47,054 bases of DNA from Acetomicrobium sp. S15 = DSM 107314 (lineage in GTDB: Bacteria > Synergistota > Synergistia > Synergistales > Thermosynergistaceae): NCBI RefSeq assembly GCF_016125955.1, contig NZ_JADEVE010000171.1, positions 1 through 47,054 of the forward strand. Reading direction: 5' to 3'. Positions 8,002 to 17,586 of this stretch are shown in pieces. Positions within the stretch are counted from its first letter, which is position 1; each line of letters begins with the position of its first letter. The position numbers and the translations under genes were made by a program. Below the pieces are notes generated by a model. That model worked only from the letters and a program-made list of their open reading frames with translations. It was not told where the DNA came from and made no database searches.

Positions 8002-10290
8002 TCATAACCCAAGGTCCTCTTCGCTAATACCTTTCGTAGCTTCAAAACTAATTTCGCCTACTAATCTATTTGCGCTATATAACTTGCAGACATGCCAACC
8101 AGCCTTCCAGTTCTTCAAGGAAAAAGACCAAGTGTAGCGGTCGTCGCCTTTTTGACCAAGTAATCGATCATCACTGACCCGTAATTCAAGACCATCTATC
8201 TTGCGATTGCACCGCACGTCGAGCCTGCCTTCGCCTTTGGGGTTGAGTTTGACCGTTGTCGTTATCACCTCAAACTGCAATTGCACGACTTCGCCCTCAT
8301 GCCTTCTTGCGATAATTGCCGGTATCAAACACTCTTCAGGCGCAGCACCGCCGTGCACCTCACCAGAAGAACCGCCGCCATGCCTAAACCGATTATGGGC
8401 GAGCAAGCAGATGTAATTTCCTTCTCTTATCCACTCATCATCGATGTCGATCCTCTCTAATTGGTTGTTATCCTGCAAAATAGCATAGCGTCCGTATGGC
8501 CCCACTTCGGCTTTCTCTGGAGCCTCTATTTTCGCATCGCTGATGGCAGCAAAGCGGCTCAAACCGTGATCAGAGACGATAATAACTGTATAAACTTGAG
8601 ACAACAAAGCTGAAACTTGGTTAGATACATCTTTTATAACATTCATCGCATCCAAATACGATTTTGGAAATCTATAGTCATAGTGATGAGCAATATTATC
8701 TAAGCCACGCATTACTCCCTCTTCGTCTCCGTCCCAATCGTTATTGGCAGCGGTCGTGGTGGGCAAATTGGCTCTGACGATTTTCACCTCGCACTCAACT
8801 TGGTCTTTCGCCGTCAAAAATTGTGTCAATAAGCCCGCCCATTCCACCCCCATGGCATCAACCCACAGAACTTTTGCTCCAGCAGCACGTAGCTCAGTGA
8901 GGATTTTGTTTCTTGTCGGATAATTCCAAAGCAATTTTTCTGCCTTCCATTGAGATACCAGAGAGTTTAAAGCCTCATCTGGCTCATCTTTAAGGCGACA
9001 CCGCAAGTAGGCAGAAAAATACGCACATACAAATTCATCTTCGACGAAGGGTAGCTGCAAGTACCAAGATAGTGCAGGAAAAGCGACCTCGAGGTAGCTC
9101 CGCCAAGGATCAGGGCTATATTCGCTCAAAATTTCACCGACACACAACACAATCTCACCTTGTTCTTCTGACGTCAAGTCGGTCAATACTGCCAACTTGT
9201 CGAGCAAATCCGTGAGGCTACGATAGCGTTCCCAAAACTCAGGGGGCATCGCACTTAAACCAAGGCAAGCTAATAGCTCCTTACGCTCTCTACTAAAGGA
9301 TAACGACCTCGGCAAATCGAAGATAGTCATGACGGCATCATATCGGCTGAAATCATATAGATTGTTGCTATTCTGCATAACAAAACTCAGATATGTGCCT
9401 GATTCGCTTCTCAATTTGCTCCACAACCACACCAACCAACGTTTTCGTTCATCTAAGCGAGGCCATAAGGAGAAAAGCTGCTGAGCATTATAATGGGTCA
9501 CATTTAATATCTTGCTTGCCGTTTTGTCCAAAGTGTCGCCCTCTCGGTAAAAAGAAACCAGCCACGCCCAATCATCAGAAGAGCCCCACTCTTGCACAAG
9601 CTCGTTACATGCGGTTTTGGCCTTGATATATTCAAAACAAGAACGATATATATTGACACGACAATTGCCCCACGTCTGTTTTACCGATAGCCAAGGCGCA
9701 AGAGCCGTCGATACCCAAGCTTTGCTCACGCTGCTTTCTTCCCACAGAGATAGATATGCCTTAATGCCCTCAATTACCGGCTGATCCGTGTGTTCGGTTA
9801 TAAAAGGAGCTATGGTAATCTCAAAACCACCTTCCCCTCTAAGGCGCCAAACATCGGGGAGTAGATTTTGTCCATATCGCATAACGCGCTTCATTTCAGA
9901 AGAGAAGATATTTTCTACCTCTAACAGCGGCACATATAAACGGCGCATCTTCCCAGTAGGCCACTCTGCAATAGAGCGGAGCATTTCGGAAGCATTTTCC
10001 AGGTCGAGTCGCAGCCATTCGGCTAGTGGTATCAGCAAGAATTTACAGTCGCATGAGGCCTCATCCCTAAGGTAAGTTTGCAGCCGCATCATGTCTGGGA
10101 AGACATCTTTGCCGCTACAAAATTGAGACAATCGCACAACCCGATCTACCTCGCCAATTAGCTTAGGAATCAACTCATTCCAAGCTTTACGCCCCTGGAC
10201 GAGAATGAACCTGGAGGCAAAGCGCTCGCCTTTGCAACTCTCACCTTGCAGGTGGGCCAGTAACTCATCGACACTGACAAAATCTATCAT
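8002..10290 (-). CDS. pglZ: BREX phosphatase-fold protein PglZ
   Basis: About 762 residues; PglZ is the one component shared by all BREX types. The C-terminal half has the alkaline-phosphatase-superfamily core: metal-binding Asp in VLWVDAMG (about residue 479), VIIVSDHGLSR (about 573) and the His-containing HGGGSSGEVHGGAAPEE (about 640-655). The N-terminal ~450 residues are helical and specific to this subgroup. A beta-rich C-terminal domain follows the catalytic core. Several starts are possible: GTG 10299, GTG 10296 or ATG 10290. The ATG has GGAG 8 nt upstream and was chosen. It sits 24 nt after brxC and 8 nt before brxL. Catalytic activity of PglZ proteins in defence remains poorly defined, so the role is given by system membership. 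Confidence 0.9.
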   Translation of the reverse strand: MIDFVSVDELLAHLQGESCKGERFASRFILVQGRKAWNELIPKLIGEVDRVVRLSQFCSGKDVFPDMMRLQTYLRDEASCDCKFLLIPLAEWLRLDLENASEMLRSIAEWPTGKMRRLYVPLLEVENIFSSEMKRVMRYGQNLLPDVWRLRGEGGFEITIAPFITEHTDQPVIEGIKAYLSLWEESSVSKAWVSTALAPWLSVKQTWGNCRVNIYRSCFEYIKAKTACNELVQEWGSSDDWAWLVSFYREGDTLDKTASKILNVTHYNAQQLFSLWPRLDERKRWLVWLWSKLRSESGTYLSFVMQNSNNLYDFSRYDAVMTIFDLPRSLSFSRERKELLACLGLSAMPPEFWERYRSLTDLLDKLAVLTDLTSEEQGEIVLCVGEILSEYSPDPWRSYLEVAFPALSWYLQLPFVEDEFVCAYFSAYLRCRLKDEPDEALNSLVSQWKAEKLLWNYPTRNKILTELRAAGAKVLWVDAMGVEWAGLLTQFLTAKDQVECEVKIVRANLPTTTAANNDWDGDEEGVMRGLDNIAHHYDYRFPKSYLDAMNVIKDVSNQVSALLSQVYTVIIVSDHGLSRFAAISDAKIEAPEKAEVGPYGRYAILQDNNQLERIDIDDEWIREGNYICLLAHNRFRHGGGSSGEVHGGAAPEECLIPAIIARRHEGEVVQLQFEVITTTVKLNPKGEGRLDVRCNRKIDGLELRVSDDRLLGQKGDDRYTWSFSLKNWKAGWHVCKLYSANRLVGEISFEATKGISEEDLGL

Positions 10291-10314
10291 TTGCACCACT
10301 CCGCCTTGCTTTAT

Positions 10315-13300
10315 CTATTTTTCCTTTTTGAAGGCACCGAACAACCGACCTAACCCTCTACTATGCGGAACAAGAGCTTGCCCGCCCTCCATTTTTCTTC
10401 TAAGGATAGCCAGCAACCTGGCACCGACAAGGGCGTCATCGGCGGCCATTTCTTCGATAATTTGCTTTGCATCATCCGGCGATATGGAATCGAGGACCTT
10501 GCGCACCTCTTGATAGGCCTTCTTATAATTTTCCCCTATCCACTTGCGGGCAATCCGTTGGATTTCGCTCAACCGCCCTGGCCACTGAGATACGCTACCA
10601 TCGAAACTGTCCCGAATATATGCCAGCAAATCGCCCACTATGTCAGCTCGATATACCAAATCGGCATACTCTCCTGCAGTCACTTGAAGGAATTTCTCTA
10701 TAATGTATTCATCATCCTGCAAAAGGGCGAATTCAGATGTATGTTCGGTCAGATAGTTTATCAATTCATCTATATCCTTTTCTGTCAGTCTATCTACATT
10801 CTCGTAACGAGAGATAAACTCATGATGCGCTTGGCCCTCAAGCACCCATTGTATGGGAACACCTTTCTTCTCGCTCCACTGACTCGGAGAAGCCGAACTT
10901 GTCATGTCTTGCCAATATTGTCGCAATTCGGCTATCTTCTTTTGGCGGACCTGCCGAGACAATTCGTTGATGATGGCATTCTTAACCTCTTCCTCGCTGC
11001 CTTTCGATAAATTAGGTAGTGCATCATGCAGAGCTGCGACTTCTTTCTCGTTGAGAACTTGATTGGTATATTTTTTAACCAACATCTTGAGCACGGAGCG
11101 ATCATCGCTGAATAAAGACACCAACTGACTGCTCAAGCGTCGGATGTCGTCGGATCGACCATATTCAACATTTGCGCTCGTGGAATAAATGAGCCCGTGG
11201 AGATAATCTACGACTTGAGCTATTTCGGCAGTTTGCCCTTCCTTATAGCATAAAAGTGGCAGTTTGCCCTTAAACCAAGCGTCGCGGAAGTAGTTTCGCA
11301 CTTCGTTCAGATCGCGTTTTTTAACCCCACAAAGGGTATTTAAAGCGTCAACCAAGTCGAGCACGGGGACGATCTCTAACAATTTTTCCTTTACCTGTTC
11401 TTCTCGCCACAGGTAAACTTCTTCGTTTAATAACCCTCGCAACCGTTCTTTTATGTCAGAAACATCGAGCCCTATGGCGCTCATGAGCGATGCCAGTTTA
11501 GGGACATGAACGTCTAAAAATCTTTTCATCCCCTCTTGCATCCGATCACGACTCAGTAACCGCGATAGCTCTTGGCGTGCCGGCTCGATGGCATCAACGA
11601 CAGCCTGCATCTCGCTGTCCTTGAGTTCGCCTTTAGAGTAGGACAAAATCTCGTCGAGGGCTTTTACAGCTCGTTCTATGCTCTCCACAGAATAAGAAGC
11701 AGGTGCTCCCTGAGCATAGTAAACGAGGGTCCATAAAGGATAGCCTATTTCCTTGACTCTGCTGCGCACGTTTTTGCGAGCTTCTTCAGGGTAAAGCGTC
11801 TGTTCACGAGGAAGTTGAAAGATTTCTCGAGCTATATTACAAAAACGCTCCCCATGGATTGATATTTCTCGTATCGTATAGTCTACTGGCGGCCTTAACC
11901 CGGAATTTCTGACCACCTCCTCTATGAGTTCGGCCAACTTATCAGGGTTGAGAGGCAGCGAATTAACCCCATCTGAGTAATAATAATTTTGGGCATATTT
12001 GCGCATCAGGAAAGCAAAAAGGAAGAGGCCGATAGGCGATGGCATTAGACCAAAGGGAGGCCTTTGCAGGGCTTCCCATATCTCATTCAAATGGACCTGG
12101 TCGTTGTTCTCAAAGAAGCTGTCCACTAAAGCCTGCATGCGGGTTATAGGATGGTCAATCGCTGTGGTCTTTGCATCCCATAAACCTTTATCCTGTAATA
12201 CTTTCACTAAGCTTTTGTATGGTTCTGAAATTTTCTTCTGTGCAATCCCAAGGCCGATCAGCGCACCCGCCTTACCCCAGCCTCTCGGATTATATAATGT
12301 GGCCGTCTGGCTCAGTTTCTCTGGACCATAGGGAAATACTGAATCAGATATGTTGCGTAAATATCCACCGATAAACTCACAACCGCTCAGCTCTTCCTGC
12401 TGCCCTTTAAAGAAGGCTCGGATTCGCCCTATGTTGACCTCGTTAAGCCATTCGGTTGCGATATGCTTAGCCCTGTCGTCATAATACTGGCGGGTTTTAA
12501 TATCTCGCATCTCCTCGTGGTATAGAGCGTAAGCCTTATGATCGAGCCACTCATTCCACCGTCTATCGCCAAAGGCGATTTGACTGACCAATATGCAGTA
12601 ATTGTCACAGTTTTTGCTTACCTCAGCAGCTATTTTCTCCGATTCGGTCAACTGCTCCTCCTCTTGAGCGACGACCAAGATTACACCAACTTCGTAGGGC
12701 TTATTGGCGCCTTTCAGGATCCGTTCGCGTTGTAGCTTAAATTCCTTGGCGGAAACGACTTCAATAGGATGTCGCAGTTTGACTGCTCCCTGCAGTGACA
12801 ATAATCCACGAAGCTCATCGGCAAACCCGCCTTCCCAGCTTTCTGCCTTTATCATCTTTTCGAACGCCAGCGCAGCTTTGACGCGCTGCCTGCATTCGTT
12901 CAGCTTCGCAGGGTCGATAGTCACGGTGGGCAGAGAATACTCACGATCATTGCCCACTGATATAGCATGCACGATGCCGTTGGCATACAAACCGTCTGCC
13001 ACTTCCTCCACCCGTTGATATAGATCAGTGCCGACGAACATGTGCTTTAGAACTGATAGCCTTGGTTTAAGTAAAGTGGAAGAACCTGCCGTCTGCCGCT
13101 GCAAAGCTATAAGTAACAATATCGCACAAAACACGCGGACTTCTTCCACATTTAATTTATCCTTAAAAGAACGATAATGGCTTAACAGATAGCTTATCGC
13201 TTCGATATTTTCGAGCTTAACGTCCTCAAAGAAATACTGCCACAGGTAATCGGGGGTCAACCAATACCAGTTGTCCTGAGGGTGGTTGGCGATAAACCAC

Positions 13301-14508
13301 TGAAACGATCCTATGGTGTCAGTCTTTAGAAATTGAAAAAGGGTGCGCTGGCTTGAGCTAAAAAGCGACGAAATGGTAGCCAAAAGATAGGCGGTAGACG
13401 GATGAATGGGCACCATGTGCTTAAGCTCGTTTTTGTTAACTCGCTCCCCAAGCAGGTTGATTTGTAATGCGGCCACATCTACTTTATCCCAAAGAGAATT
13501 GAGTTTCTCTTCCCATCTATCGCGCATGTCAGCATGAACGTTGATCGCATTTGCAATAAGCCCATAAGCTGTAACCTGCGTCATTTCTAACCGACATCTG
13601 TGAAACCGATCGAGGAGCTTCCCTAACGTATGATCATCGAGGCGTAATTGCTCTAAAGCGCGATGGGTTACGAGGAAGAGGTAGAAGGGCATCTCAGCCG
13701 TAGCTTGAGCCAACTCTTGCAAGGGCGTAACTGGCACATTGTTGGCAAAAAACTCCGTAAACTCATCCCAGATAAATACAATGCTGCCCAAGTTGTTGGA
13801 CGATATCACCTCTTTTATCCAAGCCTTGACATCAGAGGGAGAATCGCCCAAGGTCAAACCTTCTTCTTCCAGCACAGCTGCCACCTGTTCGCCTAACCTC
13901 AAGTCGCCGTTGCGCAGGCGTTCGATCGCTTCTTCAGCTGAAGCTACAGACATAAAGCGGCCGCGATACTTGGCGAAAGCCGCTTCCCAGTTGAAGACTC
14001 CATCCGGGTCGCTAAGCCTACTTACAAGCTGATCCATTAGGCCCACAGGGAAGGCATTTGTGTAGCCTTTAACGCGCAATTGATCCTTGATCGCCTGTTG
14101 CACCTCTATCATCAGGCGACGGCTCGATGTTATGGACCCTGACGATGAGCGGTAGATCACCAAGTGGCGCTTGTCCTGCCGCAAGGCTCTAAAACGCGGC
14201 CATAAAAGTTTTAATATTTGATGTTTCAGAAAATATTCTTCTACGGCTTCAAGATCGTCTTCCAGCATGTGTTTGACTACGAAGGAGGCGTATGTCTTGC
14301 CCGTTCCGTAAGCTCCGGTAAGCCAAATGGAGCGCATGTCGCCCCCGCGCGCTCGTTCTAAAGCCTTTATGAGCGTTTCCAAAAGGATTCGCATCTGCTC
14401 ATGAGGGATGAAGGACTTCCAGTTGCCGTGGTATTTTTTATCCACCTCTTCGGTAAACACCGGGATGAAGTCTTCGCTCACAGCCAGGAAATCGCTATAT
14501 CGCCACAT
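10315..14508 (-). CDS. brxC: BREX type 4 P-loop ATPase BrxC/PglY-like
   Basis: A very large ATPase of about 1397 residues, the size of BrxC/PglY proteins in BREX. Walker A is GAYGTGKT (65-72) and Walker B is IVFIWDEFTEFF (about 243-254). A long helical region follows, rich in coiled-coil-like Glu/Lys/Leu stretches, with no other recognisable enzyme motif. Start: the open frame extends to 14535, but ATG 14508 has GGAGG with a 7-nt spacer and begins MWRYSDF, so it was preferred. It overlaps the end of the DUF4007-like gene by 31 nt. BrxC ATPases are thought to act with PglZ as the core of BREX; the mechanism is not settled. Confidence 0.88.
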   Translation of the reverse strand: MWRYSDFLAVSEDFIPVFTEEVDKKYHGNWKSFIPHEQMRILLETLIKALERARGGDMRSIWLTGAYGTGKTYASFVVKHMLEDDLEAVEEYFLKHQILKLLWPRFRALRQDKRHLVIYRSSSGSITSSRRLMIEVQQAIKDQLRVKGYTNAFPVGLMDQLVSRLSDPDGVFNWEAAFAKYRGRFMSVASAEEAIERLRNGDLRLGEQVAAVLEEEGLTLGDSPSDVKAWIKEVISSNNLGSIVFIWDEFTEFFANNVPVTPLQELAQATAEMPFYLFLVTHRALEQLRLDDHTLGKLLDRFHRCRLEMTQVTAYGLIANAINVHADMRDRWEEKLNSLWDKVDVAALQINLLGERVNKNELKHMVPIHPSTAYLLATISSLFSSSQRTLFQFLKTDTIGSFQWFIANHPQDNWYWLTPDYLWQYFFEDVKLENIEAISYLLSHYRSFKDKLNVEEVRVFCAILLLIALQRQTAGSSTLLKPRLSVLKHMFVGTDLYQRVEEVADGLYANGIVHAISVGNDREYSLPTVTIDPAKLNECRQRVKAALAFEKMIKAESWEGGFADELRGLLSLQGAVKLRHPIEVVSAKEFKLQRERILKGANKPYEVGVILVVAQEEEQLTESEKIAAEVSKNCDNYCILVSQIAFGDRRWNEWLDHKAYALYHEEMRDIKTRQYYDDRAKHIATEWLNEVNIGRIRAFFKGQQEELSGCEFIGGYLRNISDSVFPYGPEKLSQTATLYNPRGWGKAGALIGLGIAQKKISEPYKSLVKVLQDKGLWDAKTTAIDHPITRMQALVDSFFENNDQVHLNEIWEALQRPPFGLMPSPIGLFLFAFLMRKYAQNYYYSDGVNSLPLNPDKLAELIEEVVRNSGLRPPVDYTIREISIHGERFCNIAREIFQLPREQTLYPEEARKNVRSRVKEIGYPLWTLVYYAQGAPASYSVESIERAVKALDEILSYSKGELKDSEMQAVVDAIEPARQELSRLLSRDRMQEGMKRFLDVHVPKLASLMSAIGLDVSDIKERLRGLLNEEVYLWREEQVKEKLLEIVPVLDLVDALNTLCGVKKRDLNEVRNYFRDAWFKGKLPLLCYKEGQTAEIAQVVDYLHGLIYSTSANVEYGRSDDIRRLSSQLVSLFSDDRSVLKMLVKKYTNQVLNEKEVAALHDALPNLSKGSEEEVKNAIINELSRQVRQKKIAELRQYWQDMTSSASPSQWSEKKGVPIQWVLEGQAHHEFISRYENVDRLTEKDIDELINYLTEHTSEFALLQDDEYIIEKFLQVTAGEYADLVYRADIVGDLLAYIRDSFDGSVSQWPGRLSEIQRIARKWIGENYKKAYQEVRKVLDSISPDDAKQIIEEMAADDALVGARLLAILRRKMEGGQALVPHSRGLGRLFGAFKKEK

Positions 14509-15221
14509 TGCCATTCCTCCTTTCCGGTCAAACATACCGTTAGGCCCTGTTCGTCAATCTCGAAAAATTCTTGTTCTAATACAGTTAGGCGGTTAAAAAC
14601 AAATTGCCTACTACAGCCAAAAACCACCCAAGGCCAGGTGAGATCGGCCTCCCAGGGGAGTCTATTTTGGCCCTGTTGCAGATAAAGTCGCCCTATGGCG
14701 TGAATCAATGCGGCATCGTTGGGTTCTTTTCCGCTTCGCACAATGCTACGCGGCCTTTTTGCTATCACTTGGCCTTGCTTCAGCTCGCTGCCCACTGGCG
14801 TCCGCTCAAGCAGCCCCGCGAGTTCCATGACAGCATTAGTCGCTGTCCGTTCCGCCAGGCGAGGGACTGCCTGGAGCAGCAGCGCTTTTAGCTCGGCGGT
14901 AGTCCACTCGCCAAGCCCTAAGTGCACATACCAACGCGCCGTAGGAAAGGAAAACACCACATTGACCCAAAGCAATTCCCACAGCGCAAGACAATCGACA
15001 CCGCGCGCGGCAAATTGCTCCCCTAAACGGGTTAAGCAGCCGCTGCTATCTTCTATACCGGCCGTCTTAAGCCAAGCGGCCAAAGAATCCACCTGCCTAT
15101 TGCCCAAAAAGGAATGGCGGCGCCAACCGACTCGGTCTGATAGGTAGAGTCCCAACCACTCCTGTCGCAGGCCGAAGATATTGTGACGCGTCCAACCTGT
15201 TTCGCGATTCCAATCAGGCAC
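14478..15221 (-). CDS. DUF4007-like protein of the type 4 BREX operon
   Basis: 247 residues from a GTG start at 15221, which overlaps the brxP stop by 8 nt and has GAGGTG 7 nt upstream. A longer open frame to 15308 would run into brxP coding sequence and was rejected. The protein is a visible homologue of the C-terminal third of BrxP: both share a RHNIFG/QHFGMEKEW-type opening, LGNRQ followed by WLK, a TP(V/L)G(S/G)EL segment and a (V/L)FG(C/I)(S/G)R segment near the end. DUF4007 proteins occur beside PAPS-reductase-like genes in phosphorothioate and BREX type 4 loci; a DNA-binding or scaffolding role is only inferred. No catalytic motif seen. Confidence 0.8.
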   Translation of the reverse strand: MPDWNRETGWTRHNIFGLRQEWLGLYLSDRVGWRRHSFLGNRQVDSLAAWLKTAGIEDSSGCLTRLGEQFAARGVDCLALWELLWVNVVFSFPTARWYVHLGLGEWTTAELKALLLQAVPRLAERTATNAVMELAGLLERTPVGSELKQGQVIAKRPRSIVRSGKEPNDAALIHAIGRLYLQQGQNRLPWEADLTWPWVVFGCSRQFVFNRLTVLEQEFFEIDEQGLTVCLTGKEEWQCGDIAISWL

Positions 15222-17541
15222 GATCGAGCACCTCAACCGCCTTACGGGTTCGATCCAAGAAGATATTGTCCAGATCTCGCACGATGTTAACTCGGATAAG
15301 GCCGTCATCTCGAGCTGACAGCCCTTTTAGGATACCTTCTAACGTTTCGCGACCGATGCCGAACAAAACGTAAGGCCCCTCATCTGCGCTCTCATACAGT
15401 TCGCTTACGGTCAAATCGTAACGGCCGGTCTTTTCCGCATATCGGTAAAGAGAGTAAATGATGGCCACAGGATCTGGGCTGAGCCAGCCTTTTTTGTAAA
15501 GGACATCGGCGCGTTTTTCTGGCTCTAATTTTTCACCCAGCCCTAATTCGCCACCCAAAGGCGTTTTAGTAAGCAAACCAAAGAGGGCTTTTATTGCATT
15601 TCGCCTAGTAGTTTCACTCTGGGAATAGGTTTCACCCATCTTGGTCACGCAATCGGTTTTGGTCACAGTCGCCCCCCAGGGAATGGCGCTGAGATACCAC
15701 TGCACAGGCGCGGAATTGCGGGCCAGGTTTGTCCAGATGACGGCCCAAGTCAGCGGATCATCGGCTCCACGCCCAGTAAGTTTTTCGCATAGCTCTGTAA
15801 CGCTCAGAGACCTCTTGCCACTGTCGCTCGTTATCAGCTCGGCATGTTTTAGCCAGAGGAGCATAGCCTCAAATTGCCGGTTACCTAAGCTGTTGATGCC
15901 AAACCAATCCGTGGGCGAAACAAAAAAAGATGCAAGCCATTCTTTTTCCATTCCGAAGTGCTGATAGGTATGCAGGATCTTTTTTACGCTGTCCATTTTT
16001 GCACCTTCCTCACTTGTCGCTAAAGATTTTGCAGCAAGACAAGCTTTTCCATGTAAATCGAGACATTGACCGCACCTCAAGCAGTCGTCGCCCACTTTCA
16101 CACAGTTGGCGATGGCCAACGCACCAGTGGGGCACTCAACTTCACAGGCCTGGCAGTGGCAGCAATATGCGCTTTTTAGAGCCACAGCCCGAAACAGTTT
16201 GAGTGTGTCGCAGTCGGCACGGGCAAGGTCGCTTACTTTCACAGTAACGCTATGCTCATTGCGCTGCATGACGTAAGGATACGTAATGCCGTTTTTCTCT
16301 ATATATCCCTGACCAGGGCCAGTCAGCGTCAAATGACCCAAGGTCTTGGCCCATTCCTGCCAATCTTCGGTTGGATGGCGTAGAGTGAAGGCGACATCAT
16401 TTCCCTTTATCTGCTCTACCACGCGGTTTCCGCCATTGGGAAGGTAGCGCCCGCCAGCTCTTCTCTTCCAATTCCCTTCTTCTAAAAATTTATCTATATC
16501 TTGAGAATAAATACCCATGTTAATGGCATAAAAACGCAGATCATCAATAAAATATCTCATATCCTCCCAATAAATCTTCCAACTAACAATCTCCCACCAT
16601 GGCGAAGCCATAGGGCACACCGCACAGCCCACGCGGGTAGCCCCATAACGGTAGGCCCGGTTCAACCACAGGCGGTGACCTAAGATATATAAAAAAATCT
16701 CAGCTGCGTTCCAGGCGATAATAGGGCTGGCATTGACCTGCGTCTTATGTTTGCCTCCTGAAGTTACAGCAGCATAGACAGCGCGATGCGCGCTTTCCTC
16801 ATGGCGCACGCCGTCAAAGACCAAAGCCTTTACAGACGCCTTGCCGACCAATTTGCGCAATAATAGCAGTGTAGGCGCCGATTTATGGACAGAACAGCAC
16901 CACCGCTGAATACGGCTGGGAGGGCCCATCTCCCGCCAGCTCGTTTTGGCATCTTTGACGCTTTTAGCTGTATAGAATGCCAGGTGTGGCCACCGCGCTT
17001 TAGCCTCTTCCACAGCTCGGTAGGTATCGCTAACTTCCATGCCCGTATCGCCAAAGACTACGACGAATTGCCCCGGCTCCAAAACCCGTTGTATCAAATC
17101 CAAAGTTACGAATGAGTCCTTTCCACCAGAGAAGGCTACGGCTACGATATCCACGTTTTTGCTCTGCTGGGCGTAGGTCTGATAAATAAACCTGAGCGAT
17201 CTCTGCACCAACCCTTGAAGCAAGGATCCATTTCGAGTAATCATTGCCTCAACATCGACCGGTTCCAAGCTCAATTTGGGCCGATAAATTTTAAGATCTG
17301 GAAAGGTGAACAATCCCCCTCCCTTAGCTTCTGCTATAAGTTCGCCACGGTAATAATATTTACGACCACCGATAGCCCATAACAGAGGTTCATTCACTCT
17401 GGGATAATGCCAGTATCGATCGAAGCCCAATAGATCAAGCTCCTCGAAGAATACGGGGCGCACCTCTCTTCCCACCCCAGTTTCCCTCGTATCAGCCAAT
17501 AAAATGCCGCCACTGTCACTATCCCACTCTACTTTGTACAT
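15214..17541 (-). CDS. brxP: BREX type 4 PAPS-reductase-like protein BrxP
   Basis: 775 residues with four parts: an N-terminal segment (1-125); a PAPS-reductase/adenine nucleotide alpha-hydrolase domain with PP-loop FSGGKDS (137-143), CC at 215-216 and CAVC at 306-309, which could hold an Fe-S cluster as in DndC-like proteins; a bacterial ferredoxin-type segment with Cys460-x2-Cys463-x2-Cys466-x3-Cys470-Pro and a second set at 487, 490, 493 and 501 with widened spacing before the last Cys; and a C-terminal DUF4007-like domain (about 520-775). The PAPS-reductase gene is the hallmark of type 4 BREX, and DndC/SspD relatives put sulfur into the DNA backbone. Whether BrxP modifies DNA is not known from the sequence. 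It follows the sigma factor gene by 45 bp. Confidence 0.88.
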   Translation of the reverse strand: MYKVEWDSDSGGILLADTRETGVGREVRPVFFEELDLLGFDRYWHYPRVNEPLLWAIGGRKYYYRGELIAEAKGGGLFTFPDLKIYRPKLSLEPVDVEAMITRNGSLLQGLVQRSLRFIYQTYAQQSKNVDIVAVAFSGGKDSFVTLDLIQRVLEPGQFVVVFGDTGMEVSDTYRAVEEAKARWPHLAFYTAKSVKDAKTSWREMGPPSRIQRWCCSVHKSAPTLLLLRKLVGKASVKALVFDGVRHEESAHRAVYAAVTSGGKHKTQVNASPIIAWNAAEIFLYILGHRLWLNRAYRYGATRVGCAVCPMASPWWEIVSWKIYWEDMRYFIDDLRFYAINMGIYSQDIDKFLEEGNWKRRAGGRYLPNGGNRVVEQIKGNDVAFTLRHPTEDWQEWAKTLGHLTLTGPGQGYIEKNGITYPYVMQRNEHSVTVKVSDLARADCDTLKLFRAVALKSAYCCHCQACEVECPTGALAIANCVKVGDDCLRCGQCLDLHGKACLAAKSLATSEEGAKMDSVKKILHTYQHFGMEKEWLASFFVSPTDWFGINSLGNRQFEAMLLWLKHAELITSDSGKRSLSVTELCEKLTGRGADDPLTWAVIWTNLARNSAPVQWYLSAIPWGATVTKTDCVTKMGETYSQSETTRRNAIKALFGLLTKTPLGGELGLGEKLEPEKRADVLYKKGWLSPDPVAIIYSLYRYAEKTGRYDLTVSELYESADEGPYVLFGIGRETLEGILKGLSARDDGLIRVNIVRDLDNIFLDRTRKAVEVLDRA

Positions 17542-17586
17542 AAAAGCCTGCTTCCTCCCTCAAAATCCGTTAAGCAATAAAGATTG

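Noticed and set aside
14478-15308. 276-residue version of the DUF4007-like protein
   Set aside because: It would overlap brxP by 95 nt; GTG 15221 has GAGGTG upstream and starts just before the homologous region.
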